DNA of 64,000 bases from Mycobacterium sp. IS-836 (GTDB taxonomy: Bacteria > Actinomycetota > Actinomycetes > Mycobacteriales > Mycobacteriaceae): positions 1 to 64,000 of the forward strand of contig NZ_MBEU01000013.1 of NCBI RefSeq assembly GCF_001954275.1, in the 5' to 3' direction. A program made the position numbers and the translations under genes. Within the stretch, counting starts at the first letter, position 1. Every line of letters starts with the position of its first letter. The notes beneath the pieces were generated by a model. The model did not search any database. It was not told where the DNA came from and was given only the letters and a program-made list of their open reading frames with translations. Positions 57,303-64,000 of the stretch are shown one piece after another.

Positions 57303-57625
57303 CCTACGTGGTCGCAGAACCCTGTGTCGACCTGAAGGACAAGGCGTGCGTGGAGGAATGCCCCGTCGACTGCATCTATGAAGGCTCGCGGATGCTCTAC
57401 ATCCATCCCGACGAGTGCGTCGACTGTGGCGCCTGCGAGCCGGTGTGCCCGGTCGAGGCCATCTACTACGAAGACGATGTGCCCGACCAGTGGCAGCACT
57501 ACACCCAAGTCAACGCCGACTTCTTCGGGCAGCTCGGCTCACCCGGCGGCGCTGCCAAAGTCGGTCCGTACGAACATGATCCGCCGGCGGTCACCGCACT
57601 GCAGCCAATGGAAAGGCAGGCATAG
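57299..57625 (+). CDS. Ferredoxin (7Fe type, 3Fe-4S + 4Fe-4S)
   Basis: The protein has 108 residues. The Cys pattern is CVDLKDKACVEECPVDCIYEG followed by CVDCGACEPVCPVEAI, typical of actinobacterial FdxA/FdxC-type ferredoxins. The first cluster lacks the fourth Cys in its usual spacing, consistent with a 3Fe-4S cluster. It starts at ATG 57299, overlapping the FAD enzyme stop, and its stop shares a base with the next GTG start. It probably carries electrons to or from the neighbouring FAD enzyme. Confidence 0.9.
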   Translation: MTYVVAEPCVDLKDKACVEECPVDCIYEGSRMLYIHPDECVDCGACEPVCPVEAIYYEDDVPDQWQHYTQVNADFFGQLGSPGGAAKVGPYEHDPPAVTALQPMERQA

Positions 57626-58527
57626 TGACACGACCCCTCGACGGCACGGTGGCCCTCGTCACCGGTTCGAGCCAGGGCATCGGCCAGGGCATCGCGCTGG
57701 AGCTCGGCCTGCAGGGTGCCACCGTCTGGCTCACCGCCCGAAGCGCCGCGGGCCTCGAGAAGACGGCCGAGCAGATCCGCGATCTGGGCGGCGCGGCGGT
57801 GGCCCGGCCCTGCGATCACGCCGACGACGCCCAGGTGGTGGCCGTCTTCGACGAATTGCGTCGGGAGGCGGGCCGACTCGATGTGGTGGTCAACGTCGCA
57901 TCGCCGGACTTCACATCGATGGTGGGCCAACCGTTTTGGGCATTGCCCTTCGATGCGATCACCGACAGCCTGGCCGTCGGACCGCGCGCGAACTTTGTGA
58001 CGTCGGCGCTGGCCGCGCCGATGATGATCGAGCAGCGGGGTGGGTTGATCGTCAACATCTCCTCGCACGGCAGTGAGGACTACATACTGTCGACGCCCTA
58101 CGGGGCCGCCAAGGCCGCCATCGAGAAGATCACCCACGACACCGCGCTCGAGCTGCGCGAGCACAACGTGGCGGTGATCGGGTTGTGGCCGGGCTTGGTG
58201 CTCGCCGACCGCATCCTCGCCTTCGCCACCGAGGGTCCGTCGGGGTCGCGTCAGCTGTTCGGGCTCGACCTCGACATCTGCGAGTCGCCACGGTTTCCGG
58301 GTCGCGCGGTGGCCGCGCTGTTCACCGACCCGGACCGCATGGCCCGCACCGGCCGATCGTTCTTCGCCTCTCGTCTCGCCCGCGAATACGGCTTCACCGA
58401 TGTCGACGGTCACCTGCCGCCGGAGGTGCGACTGCTGGTCGACTATCTCGGCGACGGCAATGTGCCCGAGTATTGGCAGCTGGTCGAGCGGTTCGGCCGC
58501 GGTTTCGCCGAGCCGAAGCCGGCCTGA
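57625..58527 (+). CDS. Short-chain dehydrogenase/reductase
   Basis: The protein has 300 residues. The cofactor motif is VTGSSQGIGQGIALELG and the NNAG-type segment is replaced by VVVNVASPDF. The catalytic Ser-Tyr-Lys pattern is VNISSHGSEDYILSTPYGAAKAAIEK. The unusual loss of the NNAG motif points to a divergent SDR. The C-terminal extension (HLPPEVRLLVDYLGDG...) is longer than usual. GTG 57625 overlaps the ferredoxin stop by one base, with AAAGG upstream. It ends 40 bases before the second operator pair. Confidence 0.85.
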   Translation: MTRPLDGTVALVTGSSQGIGQGIALELGLQGATVWLTARSAAGLEKTAEQIRDLGGAAVARPCDHADDAQVVAVFDELRREAGRLDVVVNVASPDFTSMVGQPFWALPFDAITDSLAVGPRANFVTSALAAPMMIEQRGGLIVNISSHGSEDYILSTPYGAAKAAIEKITHDTALELREHNVAVIGLWPGLVLADRILAFATEGPSGSRQLFGLDLDICESPRFPGRAVAALFTDPDRMARTGRSFFASRLAREYGFTDVDGHLPPEVRLLVDYLGDGNVPEYWQLVERFGRGFAEPKPA

Positions 58528-58566
58528 GCGGCGAGGTCATCGCGTCGGCCGCTCCAGCCGAAATTT

Positions 58567-58607
58567 GTCAGTACTGACGTCTTCCAATTGAGTCAGCACT
58601 GACATAT
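58567..58607. promoter_or_regulatory. TetR operator pair, copy B (upstream of mce genes)
   Basis: The boxes are GTCAGTACTGAC (58567-58578) and GTCAGCACTGAC (58592-58603), with the linker GTCTTCCAATTGA and trailing ATAT. The unit matches copy A at 37 of 41 positions, with the same spacing and orientation. It lies 172 bases before the mceA start and 40 after the SDR stop, which suggests a second promoter for the mce genes in the same regulon. Confidence 0.75.
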
Positions 58608-58664
58608 TCTGGCGTCAGCCCGCCGGGGTGGGTCGCCGGGATCATCGGACAAGGAGCTGCAGCG

Positions 58665-58715
58665 ATGACGGATCAGCATGCGGTTCCCGAAGTGCGCGGT
58701 CGCGATGGCAACTAG
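58665..58715 (+). CDS. Short ORF with strong ribosome site ahead of mceA
   Basis: The 16-codon ORF (MTDQHAVPEVRGRDGN) begins seven bases after AAGGAG, a better ribosome site than mceA has. It overlaps the next short ORF by 11 bases in another frame. It could be a leader peptide or the remains of a lost upstream gene such as yrbE. No homology is recognised. Confidence 0.35.
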   Translation: MTDQHAVPEVRGRDGN

Positions 58716-58782
58716 CTCCGTGACCCTCTTGGTATCGCTGGCCGTCTACGTTGCCAACGGCAACTTCGACCTGTCCGGATGA
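58705..58782 (+). CDS. 25-residue hydrophobic ORF coupled to mceA
   Basis: The ORF reads MATSSVTLLVSLAVYVANG and a few further residues. Its stop overlaps the mceA ATG as ATGA, so translation may be coupled. It has a single hydrophobic stretch long enough for a membrane helix. It might be a relic of a deleted gene or a genuine small protein; I do not recognise a family. Confidence 0.35.
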   Translation: MATSSVTLLVSLAVYVANGNFDLSG

Positions 58783-59984
58783 GCGAATCGATGTTTGGTC
58801 GTGCCGTTCGTCCGATGCTCGGGCTGGTGACCCTCGCGACGATCGCGGGGATCGTCGCCATGACCACCAGCCTGTTCCGGGGCGACTTCTCCGAGAGCGT
58901 GGCGGTCACCGTGCTTTCGCCACGCGCCGGATTGGTGATGGATCCGGACGCCAAGGTGAAGCTGCGCGACGTGCAGGTCGGTACCGTCGCCTCCATCGAG
59001 GAGCAGCCGAATGGCCAAGCGGCCCTTCACCTGTCGATCGACCCGTCGAAGCTACGGCTGATTCCGGCCAACGTGCTCATCGACATCACCTCGACGACGG
59101 TGTTCGGAGCGAAGTTCGTGCAGCTGGTCCCACCGGCGGATCCCTCACCGCAAAAGCTGCACGCGGGCCAGGTCCTCGAGGCCAAGAACGTCACGGTGGA
59201 AATCAACACGGTCTTCCAGGAACTGACCTCGGTGCTGTCGAAGATCGAACCGGAGAAGCTCAACGAGACGCTCGGCGCGCTCGCCTCGGCGCTGGGCGGC
59301 CGCGGTCACAAGGTCGGCCAGATGCTTTCGGACCTGGATTCGTTTTTGGCCACGCTGGATCCCAGCCTTGCCAACCTCAGCCATGACGTCGCCGCCGCGC
59401 GGCAGGCGTTCACCGCCTACGCCGACGGTGCGCGCGACCTGGTCGAGGTCGCCGACAACGCGACACGGATAGGTCAGACCGTCGTCGATGAGCAAGGCAA
59501 CCTGGATGCCCTGCTGATCAGCGCGATCGGATTGGCGGACATCGGAAACGATGTCGTGGGCGACAATCGGCACGGCCTGACCGATGTGGTTCATCTGTTG
59601 GTGCCGACCACCGATCTGGCCAACCAATACCACGAAGCGCTCAACTGCGCGGTGGCCGGCCTGGTGCCGATGGCCAAGAACCCGCCGCCGCCCGAACCCG
59701 GCGTGGTGGTCTCGGTCAGTTTCACACTCGGGATCGAACGCTATCGATACCCCGGCCATTTGCCGAAGGTTTCGGCCAAGGGCGGACCGCACTGCGCGGA
59801 CCAACAGCTGCCGGTCGTGCCGCCCAACACGGCTCCGCCGTTCGTGGTCGCCGACGTGGGCGCCAACCCGTGGCAGTACGGCAACCAGGGCATCCTGCTC
59901 AACTCCGACGGGCTGAAACAACTGCTGTACGGGCCGATCGACGGGCCACCACGCAACTCCGCTCAGATCGGACAACCGGGATGA
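58779..59984 (+). CDS. MceA-family lipid-transport protein
   Basis: The protein has 401 residues and a single N-terminal helix (MLGLVTLATIAGIVAMTTSLF), then an MCE domain with SPRAGLVMDPDAKVKLRDVQVGTV and TTVFGAKFVQLVPP. A long helical region and a cysteine-containing C-terminal segment follow. It forms the first position of the Mce hexamer that carries lipids across the cell envelope. No YrbE permease genes precede it, unlike canonical mce operons. It starts at ATG 58779 and its stop overlaps the next ATG. Confidence 0.88.
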   Translation: MSESMFGRAVRPMLGLVTLATIAGIVAMTTSLFRGDFSESVAVTVLSPRAGLVMDPDAKVKLRDVQVGTVASIEEQPNGQAALHLSIDPSKLRLIPANVLIDITSTTVFGAKFVQLVPPADPSPQKLHAGQVLEAKNVTVEINTVFQELTSVLSKIEPEKLNETLGALASALGGRGHKVGQMLSDLDSFLATLDPSLANLSHDVAAARQAFTAYADGARDLVEVADNATRIGQTVVDEQGNLDALLISAIGLADIGNDVVGDNRHGLTDVVHLLVPTTDLANQYHEALNCAVAGLVPMAKNPPPPEPGVVVSVSFTLGIERYRYPGHLPKVSAKGGPHCADQQLPVVPPNTAPPFVVADVGANPWQYGNQGILLNSDGLKQLLYGPIDGPPRNSAQIGQPG

Positions 59985-61015
59985 GCCACTCGGTGCGCGC
60001 GACCTTTCTCAAGTTCGGGGTCTTCTGCGTCGTGATGGCGACGCTGACCGCGTTTCTCTTCGTCATCTTCGGCCAGTACCGCACCGGCGCGACCAACGGC
60101 TACTCCGCGATCTTCTCGGACGTGTCGCGCCTGAAGAGCGGCGACTCGGTGCGTGCGGCCGGGATCCGGGTCGGCACGGTCGACAGCGTCGAATTGCGCC
60201 CGGACCAAAGCGTTTTGGTGAAGTTCGACGCCGACCGCGGCGTCGCCCTCACCAGCGGAACCAAGGCGGCGGTTCGCTACCTCAACCTCGTCGGCGATCG
60301 CTACCTCGAACTGGTCAACGGCCCCGGCTCGACCGGGATGCTGCCGGCCGGGGCGCAGATCCCGGTGGACCGAACCGCGCCGGCGCTCGACCTCGACCTG
60401 CTCCTCGGCGGCTTGAAACCCGTTATCCAAGGCCTCAATCCGCAAGACGTCAACGCGCTCACCGCATCGCTGGTAAAGGTCTTCCAGGGCGAGGGCGACA
60501 CGCTCGACTCCGTATTTTCGAAAACATCGTCGTTCTCGAATGCGTTGGCCAACAACAACCAAACGATTCAGCAATTGATCGACAACATGCACTCGGTCCT
60601 CGCCACGCTCGTCAAGGACGGCGACAAGTTCTCGAACGCCATCGACCGGCTCGAGCGCTTGACGTCCGGACTCGCCCAAGACCGCGATCGGATCGGCGCT
60701 GCGATCGAATCACTGGACAACGGAACCGCGACCATCGCCGACCTGCTGCGAACCGCGCGGCCACCGTTGGCCGGCACCGTGGAGCAACTGGACCGGCTGG
60801 CTCCACTGCTGGATCAGGACAAGGACCGATTGGACGCCGCCCTGCAGCGGGCGCCGGAAAACTATCGCAAGCTCGCCCGGCTCGGGGCATACGGCAGCTT
60901 CATCCAGTTCTACATCTGCGGAATGTCCGTCCGGGTCACCGACCTGCAGGGCGAAACCGCTGTGTTCCCTTGGCTTAAGACACAAGGAGGGAGGTGCGCG
61001 GAACCCAATGCTTAA
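59981..61015 (+). CDS. MceB-family lipid-transport protein
   Basis: The product has 344 residues. It has an N-terminal helix (FCVVMATLTAFLFVIF), the MCE domain (RLKSGDSVRAAGIRVGTVDSV) and a long alpha-helical stretch typical of Mce tunnels. The ATG is in ATGA overlap with mceA. It ends in a Cys-containing tail (GGRCAEPN), as many MceB proteins do. Function: a subunit of the trans-envelope lipid conduit. Confidence 0.88.
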   Translation: MSHSVRATFLKFGVFCVVMATLTAFLFVIFGQYRTGATNGYSAIFSDVSRLKSGDSVRAAGIRVGTVDSVELRPDQSVLVKFDADRGVALTSGTKAAVRYLNLVGDRYLELVNGPGSTGMLPAGAQIPVDRTAPALDLDLLLGGLKPVIQGLNPQDVNALTASLVKVFQGEGDTLDSVFSKTSSFSNALANNNQTIQQLIDNMHSVLATLVKDGDKFSNAIDRLERLTSGLAQDRDRIGAAIESLDNGTATIADLLRTARPPLAGTVEQLDRLAPLLDQDKDRLDAALQRAPENYRKLARLGAYGSFIQFYICGMSVRVTDLQGETAVFPWLKTQGGRCAEPNA

Positions 61016-62096
61016 ATACGGCGGCTCGCACCTGATCCGGTCGGGTTTCATCGGCATCGTCCTCGTAGCACTCATCATCGCCGTGGGCCTGCAGCCCGGG
61101 CGCCTGTTGTCGTTGGCGACCTCAGTCCGCTACCAGGCGTTGTTCTCCGAGGCCGGCGGGCTCGAGGTCGGCAACGACGTGACGACATCGGGTATCAAGG
61201 TCGGCACGGTGTCGGATATCGCGTTGCGCGACGGCGAAGCCTTGGTCACGTTTACCGTCAAGGGCAAGGTGCGGCTCGGATCGGACAGCACCGCGCACAT
61301 CAGAACGGGCTCGCTGCTGGGGCAGCGGGTGCTCACCCTCCAGTCGGCGGGGGCTCGGCGACTGCGCCCGTCCGACCTCATTCCGCTCTCGCGCACATCA
61401 TCGCCGTACTCGCTGACGGAGTCGGTCAGCGACCTGACGACCAACCTTGCCGGGACCGACACCGCGTCGCTCAACCAGTCGCTGGAAACACTGTCGGCGA
61501 CGATCGACCGGGTCGCACCGCAATTGGGGCCGATGTTCGACGGCCTGATCCACTTGTCGGAGTCGCTCAACGGCCGCAATCAAACTCTCGGCGAGGTCCT
61601 CAAGAGCACCAGCACCGTGACCGGCATTCTGTCGCAACGCAGCCAGCAGATGAACACGTTGATCCTCAACGCCAATGCTCTGCTGGGTGTGCTGGCCCAG
61701 CGCCGCCAGGCGATCGTAGAACTCCTCGCCAACACCTCCGCGGTGGCCAAGCAGCTGTCGGGGCTGGTGCACGACAACGAACAAACCCTGGCACCGACGC
61801 TGCAGAGGCTCAACTCGGTAACCGCGATTCTGGAGAAGAACCGCGACAATATCTCCAAAGCCCTTCCGGGCCTGGCCAAGTTCGAGATCACCCAGGGCGA
61901 AGCGGTCTCCAGCGGGTTCTACTACCAGGCCTACGACCCCAATGTGATGCCGCCGCAGTTCGTGCAGCCGTTCCTCGACTACCTGTGGGGGTTCCGCCGG
62001 GGCAACATTCCCGGGCAGCCGCCCGACAATGCCGGCCCGCGCGCACTGTTCCCGTTCCCGTACAACGGGATTCCACAGCATCAAGGACCACGATGA
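61008..62096 (+). CDS. MceC-family lipid-transport protein
   Basis: The product of 362 residues overlaps mceB by eight bases. The MCE domain includes AGGLEVGNDVTTSGIKVGTVSDI, followed by a long helical segment and the family C-terminal region (QAYDPNVMPPQFVQPFLDYLWG). The first helix is VLVALIIAVGL. As in other Mce systems it is expected in the same hexamer as MceA, B, D and E. Confidence 0.87.
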   Translation: MLKYGGSHLIRSGFIGIVLVALIIAVGLQPGRLLSLATSVRYQALFSEAGGLEVGNDVTTSGIKVGTVSDIALRDGEALVTFTVKGKVRLGSDSTAHIRTGSLLGQRVLTLQSAGARRLRPSDLIPLSRTSSPYSLTESVSDLTTNLAGTDTASLNQSLETLSATIDRVAPQLGPMFDGLIHLSESLNGRNQTLGEVLKSTSTVTGILSQRSQQMNTLILNANALLGVLAQRRQAIVELLANTSAVAKQLSGLVHDNEQTLAPTLQRLNSVTAILEKNRDNISKALPGLAKFEITQGEAVSSGFYYQAYDPNVMPPQFVQPFLDYLWGFRRGNIPGQPPDNAGPRALFPFPYNGIPQHQGPR

Positions 62097-63499
62097 TGTC
62101 CCGGAACAAGCTAGTCGTGGCGCTGGCGACCGCGTTGATCGGGCTGGGCGTCGGCGGCGCGGCACTCCTTGTCTACCAGTCATTCTCGCACTCGAAGACG
62201 ATCACGGCTTACTTCACCACCGCGACCGCGATCTACCCGGGCGATCAGGTGCGGGTCTCCGGTGTAAGGGTCGGCAAGATCACGTCGATCCACCCGGAGG
62301 GCGGCACGGTCAGGCTGACCATGAACCTCGATCGCGACGTACGCATCCCCGCCGACGCGAAGGCGGTGATCGTCGCCCAGAACTTGGTCGCGGCGCGTTA
62401 TGTCCAGCTGGCCCCGGCATACCACCACAGCGGCCCGACGATGCCCGACGGCGCCGTGATTCCCGTAGAACGCACCGCGGTCCCCGTGGAGTGGGACGAG
62501 GTGAAGACCCAATTAACGCGCCTGGCCACCGAATTGGGCCCCAACAGCCAGGTGTCGGTGCCGTCGATGGCCCGGTTCATCGACAGCGCCGCCAACGCAT
62601 TGAACGGTAACGGGGACAAGCTGCGTCAGACCCTGGCTCAACTGTCGGGGGTGGGACGGATCCTGGCCAACGGCAGCGGCAACATCGTCGACATCGTCAA
62701 CCATCTGCAAGTCTTCGTCACGGCGCTTCGCGACAGCGACCAGCAGATCGTTCAATTCGAGAACCGGCTCGCCACGCTGACCAGCGTGCTCGACGACGGC
62801 CGCTCCGACCTGGACGCCGCGTTGACCGATCTCTCGAGCGCGGTCGGGGAAGTGCAACGATTCGTTTCGGGAAGTCGTAACCAGGTCTCCGAACAGATCC
62901 AGCGATTGGCAAACGTCACCACCAACCTGGTCGAGCACCGCACGGACCTCGAGAACCTCCTGCATGTGGCGCCGAACGCGTTCGGCAATTTCTACAACGC
63001 CTACAACCCCGACACGGGCGACGCCATCGGATCCATCGTGTTCAACAACTTCTCCAGCCCGGTGGAGTTCATCTGCGGGCAGATCGCGGCGATCGAAAAC
63101 GTCACCGCGGGCGAGAGCGGGAAGCTGTGCGCCGAGTACCTGGGTCCCGCGCTGCGATTGCTGAATTTCAACTATCCACCGATCCCGTCGAGTCCGTTCC
63201 TGATGAAGTCGGCCAACCCCGACAGCATCATCTACTCCGATCCCCGCCTGGCGCCCGGCGGCGAGGGGCCGCCTCCGGGGCCGGCGGAGACGCCGCCGGC
63301 GGTGTCCGCGTACACGGGGCTGCCCGGTGACACGCCGCCGGCGGCACCGCCACCACCGCCGTTGGGTCGCATACCCGGGCTGGCGCAACCCGACCCGCCA
63401 CCGACCACCGCCACAGGGACTGTGCCGCAAGCACTCCCGGCACCCGCACCGGCGAGTTGGCAGGACCTGTTGCTCCCATCAGGAAGGCCGGGCCCGTGA
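62093..63499 (+). CDS. MceD-family lipid-transport protein
   Basis: The protein has 468 residues. The N-terminal helix (LVVALATALIGLGVGGAALLVY) and MCE domain (IYPGDQVRVSGVRVGKITSI) are followed by helices and a Pro-rich C-terminal tail (about residues 395-465), a feature typical of MceD. ATG 62093 overlaps the mceC stop; ATG 62096 is an alternative. The stop overlaps the mceE GTG. Confidence 0.88.
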   Translation: MMSRNKLVVALATALIGLGVGGAALLVYQSFSHSKTITAYFTTATAIYPGDQVRVSGVRVGKITSIHPEGGTVRLTMNLDRDVRIPADAKAVIVAQNLVAARYVQLAPAYHHSGPTMPDGAVIPVERTAVPVEWDEVKTQLTRLATELGPNSQVSVPSMARFIDSAANALNGNGDKLRQTLAQLSGVGRILANGSGNIVDIVNHLQVFVTALRDSDQQIVQFENRLATLTSVLDDGRSDLDAALTDLSSAVGEVQRFVSGSRNQVSEQIQRLANVTTNLVEHRTDLENLLHVAPNAFGNFYNAYNPDTGDAIGSIVFNNFSSPVEFICGQIAAIENVTAGESGKLCAEYLGPALRLLNFNYPPIPSSPFLMKSANPDSIIYSDPRLAPGGEGPPPGPAETPPAVSAYTGLPGDTPPAAPPPPPLGRIPGLAQPDPPPTTATGTVPQALPAPAPASWQDLLLPSGRPGP

Positions 63500-64000
63500 G
63501 CCGGTTGCGGTCGATGGTCCGCGCATACCTGATCGGCTCCTGTGTCCTGCTCGGCGTGACCGGATGCGCGTTCCAAGGGTTGAACTCACTACCGCTGCCG
63601 GGCGCGGTGGGGCGAGGGCCTGGCGCCACCACCTACCGCGTCGAGGTGGCGAACGTCGGGACGCTAGAGGCGAATTCGCCGGTGCTGCTCAACGACGTCG
63701 TCGTCGGCAGCGTCGGCAACCTGACCTTCCGCGACTGGCACGCCGACGTGCTGATCTCGGTGAAACCCAACGTCGTCGTGCCCGCGAACGCGGTGGCCCG
63801 CGTCGGGCAGACCAGCCTGCTGGGATCGATGCATCTCGAGCTGAACTCGCCGCTGGGTGAAGCGCCACGAGGCCGGCTGCAGTCCGGAGCCACGATCCCA
63901 CTGGACAGGTCGGCGACCTACCCGTCGACGGAGCAGACGCTCTCGTCGCTGTCGGCCGTGATCAACGGCGGGGGATTGGGCCAGATCGGCGACATCATCC
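63496..64000 (+). CDS. MceE-family lipoprotein (3' truncated by window end)
   Basis: The visible 168 residues start with a signal peptide, MSRLRSMVRAYLIGSCVLLG, and a lipobox VTG|C, as expected for the lipidated MceE (LprK-like) position. The MCE domain begins with YRVEVANVGTLEANSPVLLNDVVVGSVGN. The gene runs off the end of the window. The GTG start overlaps the mceD stop (GTGA). Confidence 0.88.
   Translation, partial: MSRLRSMVRAYLIGSCVLLGVTGCAFQGLNSLPLPGAVGRGPGATTYRVEVANVGTLEANSPVLLNDVVVGSVGNLTFRDWHADVLISVKPNVVVPANAVARVGQTSLLGSMHLELNSPLGEAPRGRLQSGATIPLDRSATYPSTEQTLSSLSAVINGGGLGQIGDII

Overview
The window comes from a high-GC slow-growing-type Mycobacterium. The gene order matches the M. 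tuberculosis Rv0996 to Rv1013 backbone: glpR/sepX and tRNA-Ala at 1-734, pat, arcA, pmt, rsmI and pabB at 9602-18511, and the Rv1006-like gene, metG, tatD, rpfB, ksgA, ispE and a pks16-type ligase at 44974-54981. Other mycobacterial hallmarks are a PPE gene, an Mce operon, a SigJ-type ECF sigma factor and an Rpf domain. The species cannot be named from sequence alone, and the M. tuberculosis comparison is from memory.

Four accessory blocks interrupt this backbone. (1) 896-9479 holds an anchored hypothetical, a double NHL-propeller protein, a methyltransferase divergent from a YraQ/YcgQ-type permease pair around a Zur-like box, a heptose module (hddA-gmhA-gmhB) and a WecG/TagA glycosyltransferase. 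(2) 13852-14843 is one DUF559 gene flanked by two near-identical 65-bp hairpin repeats. (3) 18559-44912 holds an ECF41 sigma/FAD-enzyme pair with its own candidate promoter, a GGDEF-EAL protein and a large exopolysaccharide (EPS) locus. That locus comprises two glycosidase-like lipoproteins, a Wzz/BY-kinase-like protein with a damaged Walker A, a Wzy-like polymerase, glycosyltransferases, an aldo-keto reductase, a GMC oxidoreductase, methyltransferases, a Wzx-like flippase, a polyprenyl-phosphate sugar transferase and an RmlC-type epimerase. A PE-like/PPE pair and two TetR regulators follow. (4) From 55000 a TetR regulator diverges from a phytoene-desaturase-like FAD enzyme, a ferredoxin and an SDR, followed by mceA to mceE without yrbE genes. 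The same double-palindrome operator lies in front of both the FAD operon and the mce genes.

Read together, the central block encodes the parts of a Wzx/Wzy-type polysaccharide system: initiation, elongation, flipping, polymerisation, length control and secreted processing. A c-di-GMP enzyme lies directly upstream and a BcsB-like secreted protein about 3.5 kb beyond its far end. The heptose module could supply an activated sugar. The terminal block looks like one TetR regulon joining a redox pathway to an Mce lipid-import module. Most cluster genes overlap by 1-4 bases (ATGA, GTGA), so translational coupling is the main visible expression signal.
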